Shown here: piece by piece, positions 49,997 to 58,687 of the stretch | How the letters are laid out: each line of letters opens with the position of its first letter | How positions within the stretch are numbered: position 1 is the first letter of the stretch | Origin: Pyrobaculum islandicum DSM 4184 | Lineage (GTDB): Archaea; Thermoproteota; Thermoprotei; Thermoproteales; Thermoproteaceae | NCBI RefSeq assembly: GCF_000015205.1 | Contig: NC_008701.1 | Span: forward strand, 434,001-498,000 | Direction: 5' to 3' | Length of the DNA stretch: 64,000 nt | Translations under genes and position numbers: made by a program | The notes under the pieces: model-generated | Database searches by the model: none | What the model was told of the DNA's origin: nothing | The model's input: only the letters and a program-made list of their open reading frames with translations

Positions 49997-51289
49997 TCTT
50001 TCTAAAAAGGCATTTACAAGATCCTTTACTGTCGGCCCCTCTACTATCTTTAACCTCCAGCTAACTCTTGCAATGGGTTTGTTTATGCTTATTACTCTCT
50101 CTATTTTAGCTGGCGTGGCTACAAGTACGATATCTACATCAATATGTTTAATTACGGCTTCTAAATCTCTTCTCTGTTCAAGAGTGTAGCCTAGGCTTGG
50201 CAATACAGGCCCTATATTATACTCTTCATATATCTTCTTTATAGTGCCGACAGCATAGGGTCTCGGATCTACAACCTCTGCTCCGTATTTTACCGCAGCT
50301 ATATAGCCTGCGCCATATGGCAAACCGCCATGAGTAACTGTAGGCGCGTCCTCAATTATAAGCACGCGTTTACCCGTTATATCTTTATCTACATAAACCT
50401 CTAAGTCTGCCTTTGTTATAGATGCCCTTGGATTTACCCGTCGGACGTTACTAACGACCTTTTCGACATTTTCTCTACTGGCATCACTAACCTTAGTTAT
50501 GATTACTGCATCTGCAAGGCGGAGGTTTACCTCGCCGGGAAATGAGTTAACCTCATGGCCTGCTCTACGCGCGTCGGTTACAACAATCATATAATTAGGT
50601 CTAAAGAATGGGAAATCGTTGTTACCGCCATCCCACAGTATAATATCTCCAAGACGCTCTGCTTCTCTTAATACAGCGCTGTAATCTACACCGGCTAACA
50701 CAGGGACCCCTATCTCCACATATTGCTCAAACTCCTCTCTTTCTTCAAAGGTCAGTTTGTCTAGATCCTCCGGCCTTTTAAATACCTCAACTATGCTCTC
50801 TTCTAGATCTCTATATGGCATTGGGTGTCTCACTACGGCAACTCTATACCCCTTGGCAGAGAGCTCTCGTACCACCTCCTTAGAAACAGTAGATTTGCCG
50901 GCGCCTGTTCTAGTCGCCGTGACAGCTATGACAGGTTTTATAGAATTGAGATATGTGTCATTAGGCCCGTGAATTTTAAATGTGGCTCCGCTGGCAAGCA
51001 CGGCCGAGATTATATGCCCAACCTCATCATATAACAAATCACTATACGCAAGAACAGCCTCATCTACGCGAAGCTCTTTTAGAAGCCGCGTAAGCTCCTC
51101 GTAGCTTCTCCATGTATATATAGGTATGCCCTCAGGTATGCCAGAGAGCGAAGGCGGATATCTCCTATTTGGCAAAGGAATTTGTGTCATTAAAAACGCA
51201 ACTACTTTATAATCTTTAGACCCTCTGTATACCATGTGATACACATGGAAGTCTCTCCCTGCAGCTCCTATAATTGCGACTCTACGCAT
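49988..51289 (-). CDS. P-loop GTPase similar to cyclic 2,3-diphosphoglycerate synthetase
   Basis: 433 residues. N-terminal Rossmann-like VAIIGAAGRDFHVYHMVYRGS outlined by GAAGRDFHVY; Walker A TATRTGAGKST (about 127-137); ILWDGGNNDFPFF and VTDARRAGHE; ITKVSDAS as a G4-like motif; THGGLPYGAGYIAA. This set matches archaeal proteins annotated as cPGS or GTPase. In methanogens such an enzyme makes a thermoprotective cyclic phosphate; whether this organism makes it is unknown. Confidence 0.85.
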   Translation of the reverse strand: MRRVAIIGAAGRDFHVYHMVYRGSKDYKVVAFLMTQIPLPNRRYPPSLSGIPEGIPIYTWRSYEELTRLLKELRVDEAVLAYSDLLYDEVGHIISAVLASGATFKIHGPNDTYLNSIKPVIAVTATRTGAGKSTVSKEVVRELSAKGYRVAVVRHPMPYRDLEESIVEVFKRPEDLDKLTFEEREEFEQYVEIGVPVLAGVDYSAVLREAERLGDIILWDGGNNDFPFFRPNYMIVVTDARRAGHEVNSFPGEVNLRLADAVIITKVSDASRENVEKVVSNVRRVNPRASITKADLEVYVDKDITGKRVLIIEDAPTVTHGGLPYGAGYIAAVKYGAEVVDPRPYAVGTIKKIYEEYNIGPVLPSLGYTLEQRRDLEAVIKHIDVDIVLVATPAKIERVISINKPIARVSWRLKIVEGPTVKDLVNAFLERLS

Positions 51290-51365
51290 ACTAATCTAGA
51301 AGCTATATGCTTATATGTATTACTAAATAGAAGCCAGTCTTAAAAGACGCAAAAATCGGCCTTAT

Positions 51366-51965
51366 GTGATATTTTTCGGCGACGTACACATAGGCTCGCG
51401 ATATTCGAAAATACAGGAGCTAGTAAAATGTCTCAGAGCTACATATGTAGAGGAAGTTGTTATTACCGGCGATCTTTTTGAGAATCAGTATAGGAGGGTT
51501 AGCTACGACGAAGCTATTAAACTCATAAGAAGAGCCATGGGGATTCTACAGATTCAACCACGGAGACTGTATATTTCTTTTAGTAAGTCATCACATGACC
51601 CACAGCTACCAGGGCCCCTTATTACAAAAATAGGCGATACTGAGGTCTTTGCTTATAATGGCGAAGTTTTTATAGAGGGCCCTCAAAAAATTGTAGTTAC
51701 ACATGGAGACAGAGCCATAAGGAGTGGGGTATTGGCGTATTTTATAGATCTCGTCAGAAGAGGCCAGCTCGGCAGATGGTTGAGGAGAGAGTTGGCATTA
51801 AGCGACGAGGTTTGGCTAGTTTATGGCCACAGCCACGTGCCCTATGTCAATGAGCAAGAGAAAATACTCAACCCCGGAAGTTGGAAAATATATGGGGTAA
51901 GGAGGATTAGAGGCAATATTTATCAATTACCTTATCCCAAGCCTCTCTGCCAGCCAGATCTCTAG
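51366..51965 (+). CDS. Metallophosphoesterase
   Basis: 199 residues from GTG 51366, 27 bases after the box GTCTTAAAAGAC. Motifs: GDVHIGSR (5-12), TGDLFEN, VTHGDRA and YGHSHVP. The third motif of the family, GNHD, reads KSSHD here, so the metal-bridging Asn is replaced by Ser. The nearest families are YfcE-like phosphodiesterases and archaeal Pcc1-neighbour phosphatases. Substrate unknown; a changed motif may alter activity. Confidence 0.85.
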   Translation: MIFFGDVHIGSRYSKIQELVKCLRATYVEEVVITGDLFENQYRRVSYDEAIKLIRRAMGILQIQPRRLYISFSKSSHDPQLPGPLITKIGDTEVFAYNGEVFIEGPQKIVVTHGDRAIRSGVLAYFIDLVRRGQLGRWLRRELALSDEVWLVYGHSHVPYVNEQEKILNPGSWKIYGVRRIRGNIYQLPYPKPLCQPDL

Positions 51966-52409
51966 CCTAGTTATCGCCTCTGGGAGTCTTCCTAAGTCTA
52001 CGACTTCTCTCTGCCGTAAGTCGCCGCCTAGACATTTCTCCCACATAACGTGAAATCTAACGTTGCCCCTGGCTATACGTCTCACATTTTCAAAGGTCGC
52101 CTCTTCTTGATTTATTACAGCGCCGGGTCCTGCATACGCTAACTTATGCGCGTAGCCGACATAAATAAGCTCGCCGACGGCGTGTGATAATATACGCGAA
52201 ATTGTCCTCCGTCTACATGTTGACATGTTTAAAACGCGGACTCTATAACCCATTTTTGCAATTAAGGCTCCAACTACAGCGAATTGGTATGAGGAGCCAG
52301 GCGGCGGAGGTATCACTGTGACATCGCCAAGCGCGTTTGTGACGTCAAATAAAAGGTATGTATAGAAATCATGCAAGATATACCTCTCTGGAACCTCTCC
52401 CAAGATCAT
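51927..52409 (-). CDS. Hypothetical protein, 160 residues
   Basis: An alpha/beta protein with VTVIPPPPGSSYQFAVVGALIAKMG (outlined by PPPPGSSYQFAVVGALIAK), LNMSTCRRRTISRI, ELIYVGYAHKLAYAGPGAVINQEEATFENVRRIA outlined by YVGYAHKLAYAGPGAVI. The layout hints at a small ligand-binding domain (DUF1890-like impression only). It overlaps the DsbA-like gene upstream (4 bases) and the phosphoesterase downstream (39 bases). Confidence 0.65.
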   Translation of the reverse strand: MILGEVPERYILHDFYTYLLFDVTNALGDVTVIPPPPGSSYQFAVVGALIAKMGYRVRVLNMSTCRRRTISRILSHAVGELIYVGYAHKLAYAGPGAVINQEEATFENVRRIARGNVRFHVMWEKCLGGDLRQREVVDLGRLPEAITRLEIWLAERLGIR

Positions 52410-52954
52410 AAAGAAGATATAGCTTCCAAAATTTCGGTTGGAGATATATAGCCGAAGTGTATATATCCCTTGCCCTTGGCTAAGTGGTAAAAGAGAAGTG
52501 TCGGCGTGCCAATAACACCGAGTTCTTCTGCCATCTTTTCACATATCCTCAAGTTACCCTCGGGGCAGTTGCCGATTTCAACCCTTTTGCCTTCAAAGGC
52601 GTCTCTTACAAACTTCAACCGTTCTTTTTCAGAAATACATCTGAGCATTCTATGGAGAGGTTCGGCATCTCTATGAACTACATAGTCACACATTGCGTAT
52701 GTTATAAGCCCCCTATTTGCCATATCTACTAAAAGCTCTTCCGTCTCTTTAAACAACTTTGCACAGAAAGGACATTTTAAATCGAAAAATACTAACACAA
52801 CTCTCTCGCTATTTCCTACCTTTACTACTGCCAAATCAAGTAACCTCTTTACTACTTCGGTCTTTGTAAGTGGCGTGAGTCTGAGCTTAGACTTTCTGAA
52901 AAACACGGCGATAAAAACAAATAGCTGTTTAAAACATTTCAACGGTGACGACAT
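52406..52954 (-). CDS. DsbA-like thiol oxidoreductase
   Basis: 182 residues with a hydrophobic N-terminal segment (about 6-20, possible anchor) and a thioredoxin fold: VVLVFFDLKCPFCAKLFKE (CPFC at about 61-64), HRDAEPLHRMLRC and the cis-proline IGTPTLLFY. It may make or shuffle disulfides. The protein encoded at 26.7-27.4 kb has the same architecture, CPYC and a clearer anchor. The next gene overlaps by 4 bases. Confidence 0.85.
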   Translation of the reverse strand: MSSPLKCFKQLFVFIAVFFRKSKLRLTPLTKTEVVKRLLDLAVVKVGNSERVVLVFFDLKCPFCAKLFKETEELLVDMANRGLITYAMCDYVVHRDAEPLHRMLRCISEKERLKFVRDAFEGKRVEIGNCPEGNLRICEKMAEELGVIGTPTLLFYHLAKGKGYIHFGYISPTEILEAISSL

Positions 52955-53026
52955 TGGTCTTAGCTGAATAGTGACGAGGGGAACGATTACGCGAAAATCT
53001 AAATATAGAAATCAAAGATTGTGCTA

Positions 53027-53764
53027 ATGATTAAAATAGTAATTCACCACACATGTAAGTCGTCATATGTATTATACAAAGCCCTCAGGGGTGTGCCAGG
53101 TATAACTTTTGAAATGGTGGGCACGTTGTATTTCCCATATCTCAAACGTTACGTATTGAGTGTGCCTGCAGTTTTTGCTAATGGGAAACTTGTATTAGTA
53201 GACCCGGTAGAGCCAGGCGATGTAATTGCTCTAAAAGATGGCAGAACAAAGAAGGAGCTTGACATAGAAGAGGCTATAGAAAACTTTGTAAGAGGTATAA
53301 TGGCGAGTCAAGCTATTTTAACAGCTGTTATGTTGTATAAATCTCTCAAGCCTGTGCTAGATCCTGAGCTTGTCGCAGTGCTTTCCAGAGCGAGATATCA
53401 TGAACAAGAAGACAAAATTGGTCAGATTGTACATAAATTACAGGAGAGAGGAGAGGAGCTTTTGCAAGAACACTGGGAGAGTTTTATCAAGTTGCTAACT
53501 TTTGGACTTGTTAGAGAGCTGTATTGGCTCGGCATTGATATAAACGAGCTAGAGATTAGCCATATAAAAATGTGGCTATTAGCAAAAGCTACATTAGGCA
53601 GATTGGGTTTGCCATACCCAAAGCCATCAGTGCCAGACGATGTGGCTACTGCGGTGTATGCCACATTGAAAGAGTCAGGCCAGAGATATATGGACAAGAT
53701 AGCCGAGGAGCAAAACATCATTGCTACAGACAGAGAGTTTCTCGCATTAATACAGGAATATTGA
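53027..53764 (+). CDS. Thioredoxin-like fold protein, C-terminal helical domain
   Basis: About 245 residues from ATG 53027. The first 75 resemble a glutaredoxin-like fold: IKIVIHHTCKSSYVLYKAL with a single Cys-Lys-Ser-Ser in place of CxxC, then VPAVFANGKLVLVDP with the cis-proline region. The rest is helical and charged. CTAAATATAG at about 52998-53007 lies about 25 bases upstream, which favours this ATG over GTG 53021. Function unknown. Confidence 0.7.
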   Translation: MIKIVIHHTCKSSYVLYKALRGVPGITFEMVGTLYFPYLKRYVLSVPAVFANGKLVLVDPVEPGDVIALKDGRTKKELDIEEAIENFVRGIMASQAILTAVMLYKSLKPVLDPELVAVLSRARYHEQEDKIGQIVHKLQERGEELLQEHWESFIKLLTFGLVRELYWLGIDINELEISHIKMWLLAKATLGRLGLPYPKPSVPDDVATAVYATLKESGQRYMDKIAEEQNIIATDREFLALIQEY

Positions 53765-53835
53765 AAAGTTTCAGAAAGCTCTCTCCACTTACTTTTTCAC
53801 TGAAGTGAATATATACAGAAATTGACACAAATACC

Positions 53836-56370
53836 ATGTATACAGTTGTTAAACTCAGCGGCTTATTGGAGCCTTTCTCACTTGAGAAATTAAGACTATC
53901 AATTCGACAGGCAGCGTCTGAGGTGGGCGTTGAGGTAGACGGCGAGGTGGAGATAAACATAAATAGGGACGTCAACTCGTGGGAGTTGGCGGATCTAGTC
54001 CAGCTTGAGTTGCTCAAGCGCGCCATAGATAGGCCAGAGTTGGCGGAGGTGGCTAAGTCCCACCTCCTGGGCAGGATCTACAAGGAGGTCTTCGGCAAGG
54101 ACTTCCTCAAGCACAAGTCGGGCTATCTAGAGCGGGCTCTCGCGAGGTATAGACAGCTGGCGGAGGCCGGCCTGCTGAAGGAGGAGTCTCTACGCCTGCT
54201 GGAGGCCTTCGAGCCCAGGCCCGACTTCGACAGATCGCTCAGCTACAACGCCCTCCGCCTCTTCACCAACGGCAACTACGCCCTGAGGGGCGGGGACTTC
54301 AGGCTGGCCGAGACCCCCAGCATGGCGGCTTGGCGCGTCGCCACAGCCGTCGCGCGGGATGTGGAGACGGCGAGGAGGTACTACGACGCAATCACGTCAC
54401 TGAGGATAGTGCCGGCGTCGCCCTTCTGGTTCAACGCCTGGACTAAGAAGGAGATGTTCGCCTCGTGCTTCACGCTGGAGGTGGAGGACTGCCTATCCTC
54501 CCTCTCCCACCCAGGCCGCTTCTGTATCTACGACGCCCTTGCCTACTCCGGCATAATACAGCAGTTGGGCGGCGGCGTCGGCTACGACTTCTCCCTGCTG
54601 AGGCCGGAGGGCGACGTGGTGAGGGGGAGCGTCGGCGTTGCCTCAGGCCCAGTCAGCTTCATGAAGCTGTTCGACACCAACGTCGAGGTGATTAAACAGG
54701 GGGGCAAGAGGAGGGGCGCCCAGATGGGCACGCTACACGTGTGGCACCCCGACGTGAGGAAGTTCATAAAGGCCAAGACGGGGGAGCTCAAAGACGCCCA
54801 CCTCCAGAACTTCAACATCTCGGTCTTCGTAGACGACGCCTTCATGGAGAAGGCGCTGGGTCTCGACAAAGACCCGAAGTACCCCCTGGTGAACCCGAGG
54901 ATATATCTGGAGAGGACCGGGAGGAAGCCCGTGGAGGAGACCCGAGTCAGCCCGCCGCAGGAGGCGGTGGCCGGTTGGGTAGACGCGAGGGAGCTCTTCC
55001 GCGAGATCGCGGAGGGCGCCTGGGACTCGGGAGACCCCGGCGTGATATATAAGGACAACCTAAACGCCTCCAACCCCCTCCTCGGCGAAGAGATAGAGGT
55101 GGCCGGCCACAGGTTTAGATACATCTGGAGAGCCGTCAACCCCTGCAGTGAGACCCACCAAAACCCCTTCGAGGTGTGTAACCTCACCCACATAAACCTA
55201 GTCAAATTCGCCAGGGAGTGCGCCGGGAAGACCTTCGAGGAGAAGCTGGCGTGTATAGACTGGGAGGGTCTCGCCGAGGCGGCCCGCCTAGGCACTAGGT
55301 TTCTCGACGACGCGATAGACCGTAGTTACACGGGGATAGAGGTGATAGACGAGATGAACCGTGCCACGAGGAAGAACGGCCTCGGCATCATGGGCTTCGC
55401 CGAGCTGTTGATAAAACTGGGCATCCCCTACGCCAGTTGGGAGGCGGTGGAGCTGATAAACAGAATAATGGCGTGGATATACGTCAACGCCCTCGACGAA
55501 TCCGCCGAGTTGGCCAGGGAGAGGGGGCCGTTTAAGTTCTTCGAGAAGTCGGCGTACGCCAGAGGCGAGATACCGGTTCTGAAGTTCCAGGACTACGTCT
55601 GGGGCAGGTGGGAGCGCGTCAAAGGGGCCTTCCCGCCTGAGCTAAGGGAGGCAGGCGACCGCCTCCGCGAGATAACCATGAGGACGAGGGAGTGGCTGAG
55701 GCCGAGGCTTGAGGCGCTGAGGGAGAAGGTCAAAGGCGGCGTGAGGAACTCGGTGGTGTTGTCCATAGCCCCCACGGGCAGAACCAGCATACTGGCCGGC
55801 ACCACAAGCGGCGTGGAGCCCGTCTTCGCCCTGGCCTTCATAAGGAACGTGACCGTCGGCACCCTCATAGAGTACTACTGGCCGGCGGTGGAGTGGCTGA
55901 GGGCGAGGGGCCTCTGGACGCCCCAGGTGAGGAAGACGGTGGAGGAGACCGGCATGCTCAAGGACGCCCCTCTGCCGGAGGAGGTGAAGCACCTCTTCGC
56001 CACCGCCATGGAGATCGGCTGGCTGTGGCACGTCCTAATGCAGGCGAGCGCACAACAGTGGGTGGATCAGGGCATATCCAAGACCATAAACATGCCCGCC
56101 AATGCCCCAAAGGAGGACGTATACTGGGCTTTCGCCCTCGCGTGGGCCCTCGGCGTTAAGGGCATAACGGTGTATAGAGACAAGTCCAAGTCTGTGCAGG
56201 TGATATACACAGGGCTGAAGCAGGAGATAAAGAAGAAGCTGGCCGACACGAAGATAATAGTGAAACCCATCGCCCTGGACTCAGCCATAGAGGAAGTCGC
56301 CGAGAAGGCCAAGCTGAAGGCCCTAGAGGAGGGCAAAGACCCCTACTGCAAAACTGGGGAGTGTGGTTAG
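53836..56370 (+). CDS. nrdJ: Ribonucleotide reductase, class II (B12-dependent)
   Basis: 844 residues: ATP-cone N-terminus, then GAQMGTLHVWHPDVRKFI outlined by GTLHVWHPDVRKF, the radical-site triad N435-C437-E439 in NPCSETHQNPFEVCNL, GLGIMGFAELL, APTGRTSILAGTTSGVEP outlined by PTGRTSILAGTTSG, and the redox tail Cys838-Cys843 (CKTGEC). It converts ribonucleotides to deoxyribonucleotides using adenosylcobalamin. No intein interrupts it. From about 53990 to the stop the coding sequence is strongly GC-rich (40/60 on line 55681), unlike both neighbours. Confidence 0.95.
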   Translation: MYTVVKLSGLLEPFSLEKLRLSIRQAASEVGVEVDGEVEININRDVNSWELADLVQLELLKRAIDRPELAEVAKSHLLGRIYKEVFGKDFLKHKSGYLERALARYRQLAEAGLLKEESLRLLEAFEPRPDFDRSLSYNALRLFTNGNYALRGGDFRLAETPSMAAWRVATAVARDVETARRYYDAITSLRIVPASPFWFNAWTKKEMFASCFTLEVEDCLSSLSHPGRFCIYDALAYSGIIQQLGGGVGYDFSLLRPEGDVVRGSVGVASGPVSFMKLFDTNVEVIKQGGKRRGAQMGTLHVWHPDVRKFIKAKTGELKDAHLQNFNISVFVDDAFMEKALGLDKDPKYPLVNPRIYLERTGRKPVEETRVSPPQEAVAGWVDARELFREIAEGAWDSGDPGVIYKDNLNASNPLLGEEIEVAGHRFRYIWRAVNPCSETHQNPFEVCNLTHINLVKFARECAGKTFEEKLACIDWEGLAEAARLGTRFLDDAIDRSYTGIEVIDEMNRATRKNGLGIMGFAELLIKLGIPYASWEAVELINRIMAWIYVNALDESAELARERGPFKFFEKSAYARGEIPVLKFQDYVWGRWERVKGAFPPELREAGDRLREITMRTREWLRPRLEALREKVKGGVRNSVVLSIAPTGRTSILAGTTSGVEPVFALAFIRNVTVGTLIEYYWPAVEWLRARGLWTPQVRKTVEETGMLKDAPLPEEVKHLFATAMEIGWLWHVLMQASAQQWVDQGISKTINMPANAPKEDVYWAFALAWALGVKGITVYRDKSKSVQVIYTGLKQEIKKKLADTKIIVKPIALDSAIEEVAEKAKLKALEEGKDPYCKTGECG

Positions 56371-56416
56371 GCGATTTTCAAAGTTGAGTTAATAAGCCGG
56401 GAGGGAAGCTATCCAC

Positions 56417-56890
56417 ATGTTAGATATCATATCTAGATCTGTGAGGATAGGGCTTGTTTTTGTAATTTTTAGTGTATTCTATACACTATTCAACGTGTGG
56501 TGGGCTGGCGTATTAGACGTCTTCCCATTGCTTGTGGGGGTCTATTTGATGACGTTAATCTCCGTCGTTCCATACATAGTTATAAACGTTGTTATAGCCC
56601 TTAGAAACAGGGGGGATGGGAGGTGGGTTATCACAGTGGGACTCTCTCTGACTTTGCTCGCCTCTCTTATCGCGGCAATAGTTAAACTAAGCCACTTGAG
56701 GGAGGTCGTAGTGCCTTTCTCTATTTCACAACTAAGGTTTGACAGCGTGTTAGCTCTCTCGCTTGTATTACTTGGTCTATCTGCATTAATATACTTAAAT
56801 GGGATAGTACCTGAAAGCAAAAAATTGGCCCGCATATTATATTTCAACCTAGTGGAAGACAACAAAGAGGACGACGTTGAGACTATTTAA
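56417..56890 (+). CDS. Membrane protein, four spans, unknown function
   Basis: 157 residues with hydrophobic segments at about 10-31, 36-62, 73-93 and 109-132, then a charged tail of about 20 residues (EDNKEDDVE). I recognise no family. The gene returns to the AT-richer composition of the region just after the GC-rich nrdJ. It follows nrdJ by 46 bases in the same direction. Confidence 0.7.
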   Translation: MLDIISRSVRIGLVFVIFSVFYTLFNVWWAGVLDVFPLLVGVYLMTLISVVPYIVINVVIALRNRGDGRWVITVGLSLTLLASLIAAIVKLSHLREVVVPFSISQLRFDSVLALSLVLLGLSALIYLNGIVPESKKLARILYFNLVEDNKEDDVETI

Positions 56891-56949
56891 GTAGGTCTCT
56901 TTATATGTTCGACAGTTATAAGTTATAAAATTACTCGCATTTATACGTT

Positions 56950-57216
56950 GTGGAGAGTGTTTTGTTGATTAGAGAATTTGAGAAAGGCCCTTATGAACTA
57001 GTGGAAATTCTGCGGTTTGAGAAAGGTCGTCGTTATATCTACAGACTTCTGGCAAACGACCGCGAGTACTTCGTACATATAGTTGTACTCGGAAACGTTA
57101 TGTATATCGAGCTATGGCACCCGGGATATGCAATCCCATTGCTTATATTCCGCATCTCTAGAGTTGAGGAGCTGACTAGAGTTTTCACTCTTTTAAAGTC
57201 CTTAACTGGCGGGTAA
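56950..57216 (+). CDS. Hypothetical protein, 88 residues
   Basis: GTG 56950, with an AT-rich box (TTATAAAAT at about 56923-56931) some 22 bases upstream. It is a small alpha/beta protein: FEKGPYELVEILRFEKGRRYIYRLL outlined by EILRFEKGRRYIYRLL, DREYFVHIVVLGNVMYIELW outlined by YFVHIVVLGNVMYIE, ending in a helix. No family recognised. serS starts 31 bases after its stop. Confidence 0.65.
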   Translation: MESVLLIREFEKGPYELVEILRFEKGRRYIYRLLANDREYFVHIVVLGNVMYIELWHPGYAIPLLIFRISRVEELTRVFTLLKSLTGG

Positions 57217-57247
57217 AGATTTATAGAATATACAACCTCCCGTACTA

Positions 57248-58594
57248 ATGTCCTACAGTGTATTAGAAGCGCTTAGGAATAACCCTGACTATGTTAAAAA
57301 GGTGTTAACTGCAAGAAGGCTCGACACGTCGCTGGTAGACAAATTTTTAGAGCTGGATAAGAAATGGCGGCAACTGAAAAAAGAGGTTGATGAGCTAAGA
57401 CATGTTTATAACCAGCTTTCAAAAGAGGGCGCAAAGGCGCCTCCTGAAAGAAGAAGAGAGATTGTAGAAAAGGCACGTGAACTTGCGGCAAAGCTTGAAA
57501 ACTTGGAAAAAGAGGTGGAAAAAATTGAAAGAGAGAGGGAAGACCTTCTCTGGAGTTTTCCAAACTTAATTCATGACTCTGTCCCCATATGTCCAGAGGG
57601 TGTAGATTCAATTCCAGTAAGGTATGGAGGGGTCGTCAAAGTCGCTAAAGATGCCGTGGGGACTCTCAAAGACGTAGAGTATGTAATAGTGGATAAACTC
57701 CCTATAGGCCATGCGGATATGGCCGAGGTTGTCCTAGGGATGGTGGATACCCTCAAGGCAGGGGAGGTGGCAGGAAGCCGCTTTTACTATCTTCTTGACG
57801 ATTTAGTATGGCTAGATTTTGCCTTAGCTATGTACGCTATGGATCGTCTGGCTCAAAAAGGATTTAGACCAATTATACCGCCATATATGTTAAAATTTGA
57901 CGTAATTAAGAGAGTGCTCGACTTTGACACATTTAGAGATGCTATCTATAAGATAGAGGGCGAGGATTTATACCTAATAGCGACGGCGGAGCATGGAATA
58001 GCGGCCTATCTATACAAGAGAGAACTTGTAGAAGACGAGCTCCCGCTCTTGTTTGTGGGGTGGTCTCCCTGTTTTAGAAAAGAGGCAGGGGCCGGCAGTA
58101 GGGATCTAAAGGGGATTTTTAGAGTCCATATATTCCACAAGGTGGAACAGTTTGTATTTTCGCTCCCTGAAGACTCTTGGAGGTGGCATGAGGAGATAAC
58201 AAAAAACACAGAGGAGCTTATAAAAGATTTGGGTCTGCCGTATAGAGTAGTAAACATATGTGCTCACGACCTAGGCGCGCCTGCGGCAAAGAAATACGAC
58301 ATTGAGGTATGGTACCCAGCCCAAAGCATGTATAGAGAGTTGGCGAGTTGTTCAAACGTAACAGATTGGCAGTCGTATAGGCTAGGTATCAGGGTGACTA
58401 GGAAGGGCATGAGACGCGAGTTTGTACATACGCTAAACTGCACTGGGCTTGCCACTACGCGTACTATTACGGCGATATTAGAAAACTTTCAAAGAGAAGA
58501 TGGCGTAGTTGAAATACCAAAAGTACTAAGGCCATATTTAGAGCCTATTAAGGCCGCTCCCAAGGACTATATATACCCAAAGAAGAGAAGTTAG
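57248..58594 (+). CDS. serS: Seryl-tRNA synthetase
   Basis: 448 residues. N-terminal antiparallel coiled-coil arm (about 28-105, including VEKIEREREDLLWSFPNLIHDSVP outlined by LLWSFPNLIHDSVP), class II core with motif 2 FRKEAGAGSRDLKGIFRVHIFHKVEQF outlined by KEAGAGSRDLKGIFRVH, and motif 3 TLNCTGLATTRTITAILEN outlined by GLATTRTITAILEN. It charges tRNA-Ser. TTTATAGAAT at about 57220-57229 is the TATA box. The stop codon lies within the terminal stem of an antisense C/D sRNA. Confidence 0.96.
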   Translation: MSYSVLEALRNNPDYVKKVLTARRLDTSLVDKFLELDKKWRQLKKEVDELRHVYNQLSKEGAKAPPERRREIVEKARELAAKLENLEKEVEKIEREREDLLWSFPNLIHDSVPICPEGVDSIPVRYGGVVKVAKDAVGTLKDVEYVIVDKLPIGHADMAEVVLGMVDTLKAGEVAGSRFYYLLDDLVWLDFALAMYAMDRLAQKGFRPIIPPYMLKFDVIKRVLDFDTFRDAIYKIEGEDLYLIATAEHGIAAYLYKRELVEDELPLLFVGWSPCFRKEAGAGSRDLKGIFRVHIFHKVEQFVFSLPEDSWRWHEEITKNTEELIKDLGLPYRVVNICAHDLGAPAAKKYDIEVWYPAQSMYRELASCSNVTDWQSYRLGIRVTRKGMRREFVHTLNCTGLATTRTITAILENFQREDGVVEIPKVLRPYLEPIKAAPKDYIYPKKRS

Positions 58595-58647
58595 TCAGCG
58601 TTTAGATCCCTCGTCATAAGTCAGTTAGCCTGGAGTCGTCACCTAAC
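58590..58647 (-). ncRNA. C/D-box guide sRNA candidate, antisense to serS 3' end
   Basis: On the minus strand: stem GTTAG, C box GTGACGA (58636-58642), 11-nt guide CTCCAGGCTAA, D' CTGA (58621-58624), 3-nt spacer, C' ATGACGA (58611-58617), 12-nt guide GGGATCTAAACG, D CTGA (58595-58598), stem CTAAC. The 5 bp terminal stem is perfect and its 3' strand covers the serS stop codon. A minus-strand TATA-like GTTAAAAAAG at about 58665-58675 would start transcription near 58645. Confidence 0.8.
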
Positions 58648-58687
58648 TTAAAAATCTAGCACTAACTTTTTTAACTATAGACGACTA

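Noticed and set aside
52960-53000. C/D sRNA with GTGACGA
   Set aside because: The C-like box has no CTGA within 25 bases downstream on the same strand.
54465-55052. Alternative long frames inside nrdJ
   Set aside because: They arise from the high GC content of nrdJ, which removes stop codons in all frames; no motifs.
53836-56370. Intein in ribonucleotide reductase
   Set aside because: The reading frame is 844 residues with contiguous catalytic motifs and no intein splice motifs, so nothing is inserted.
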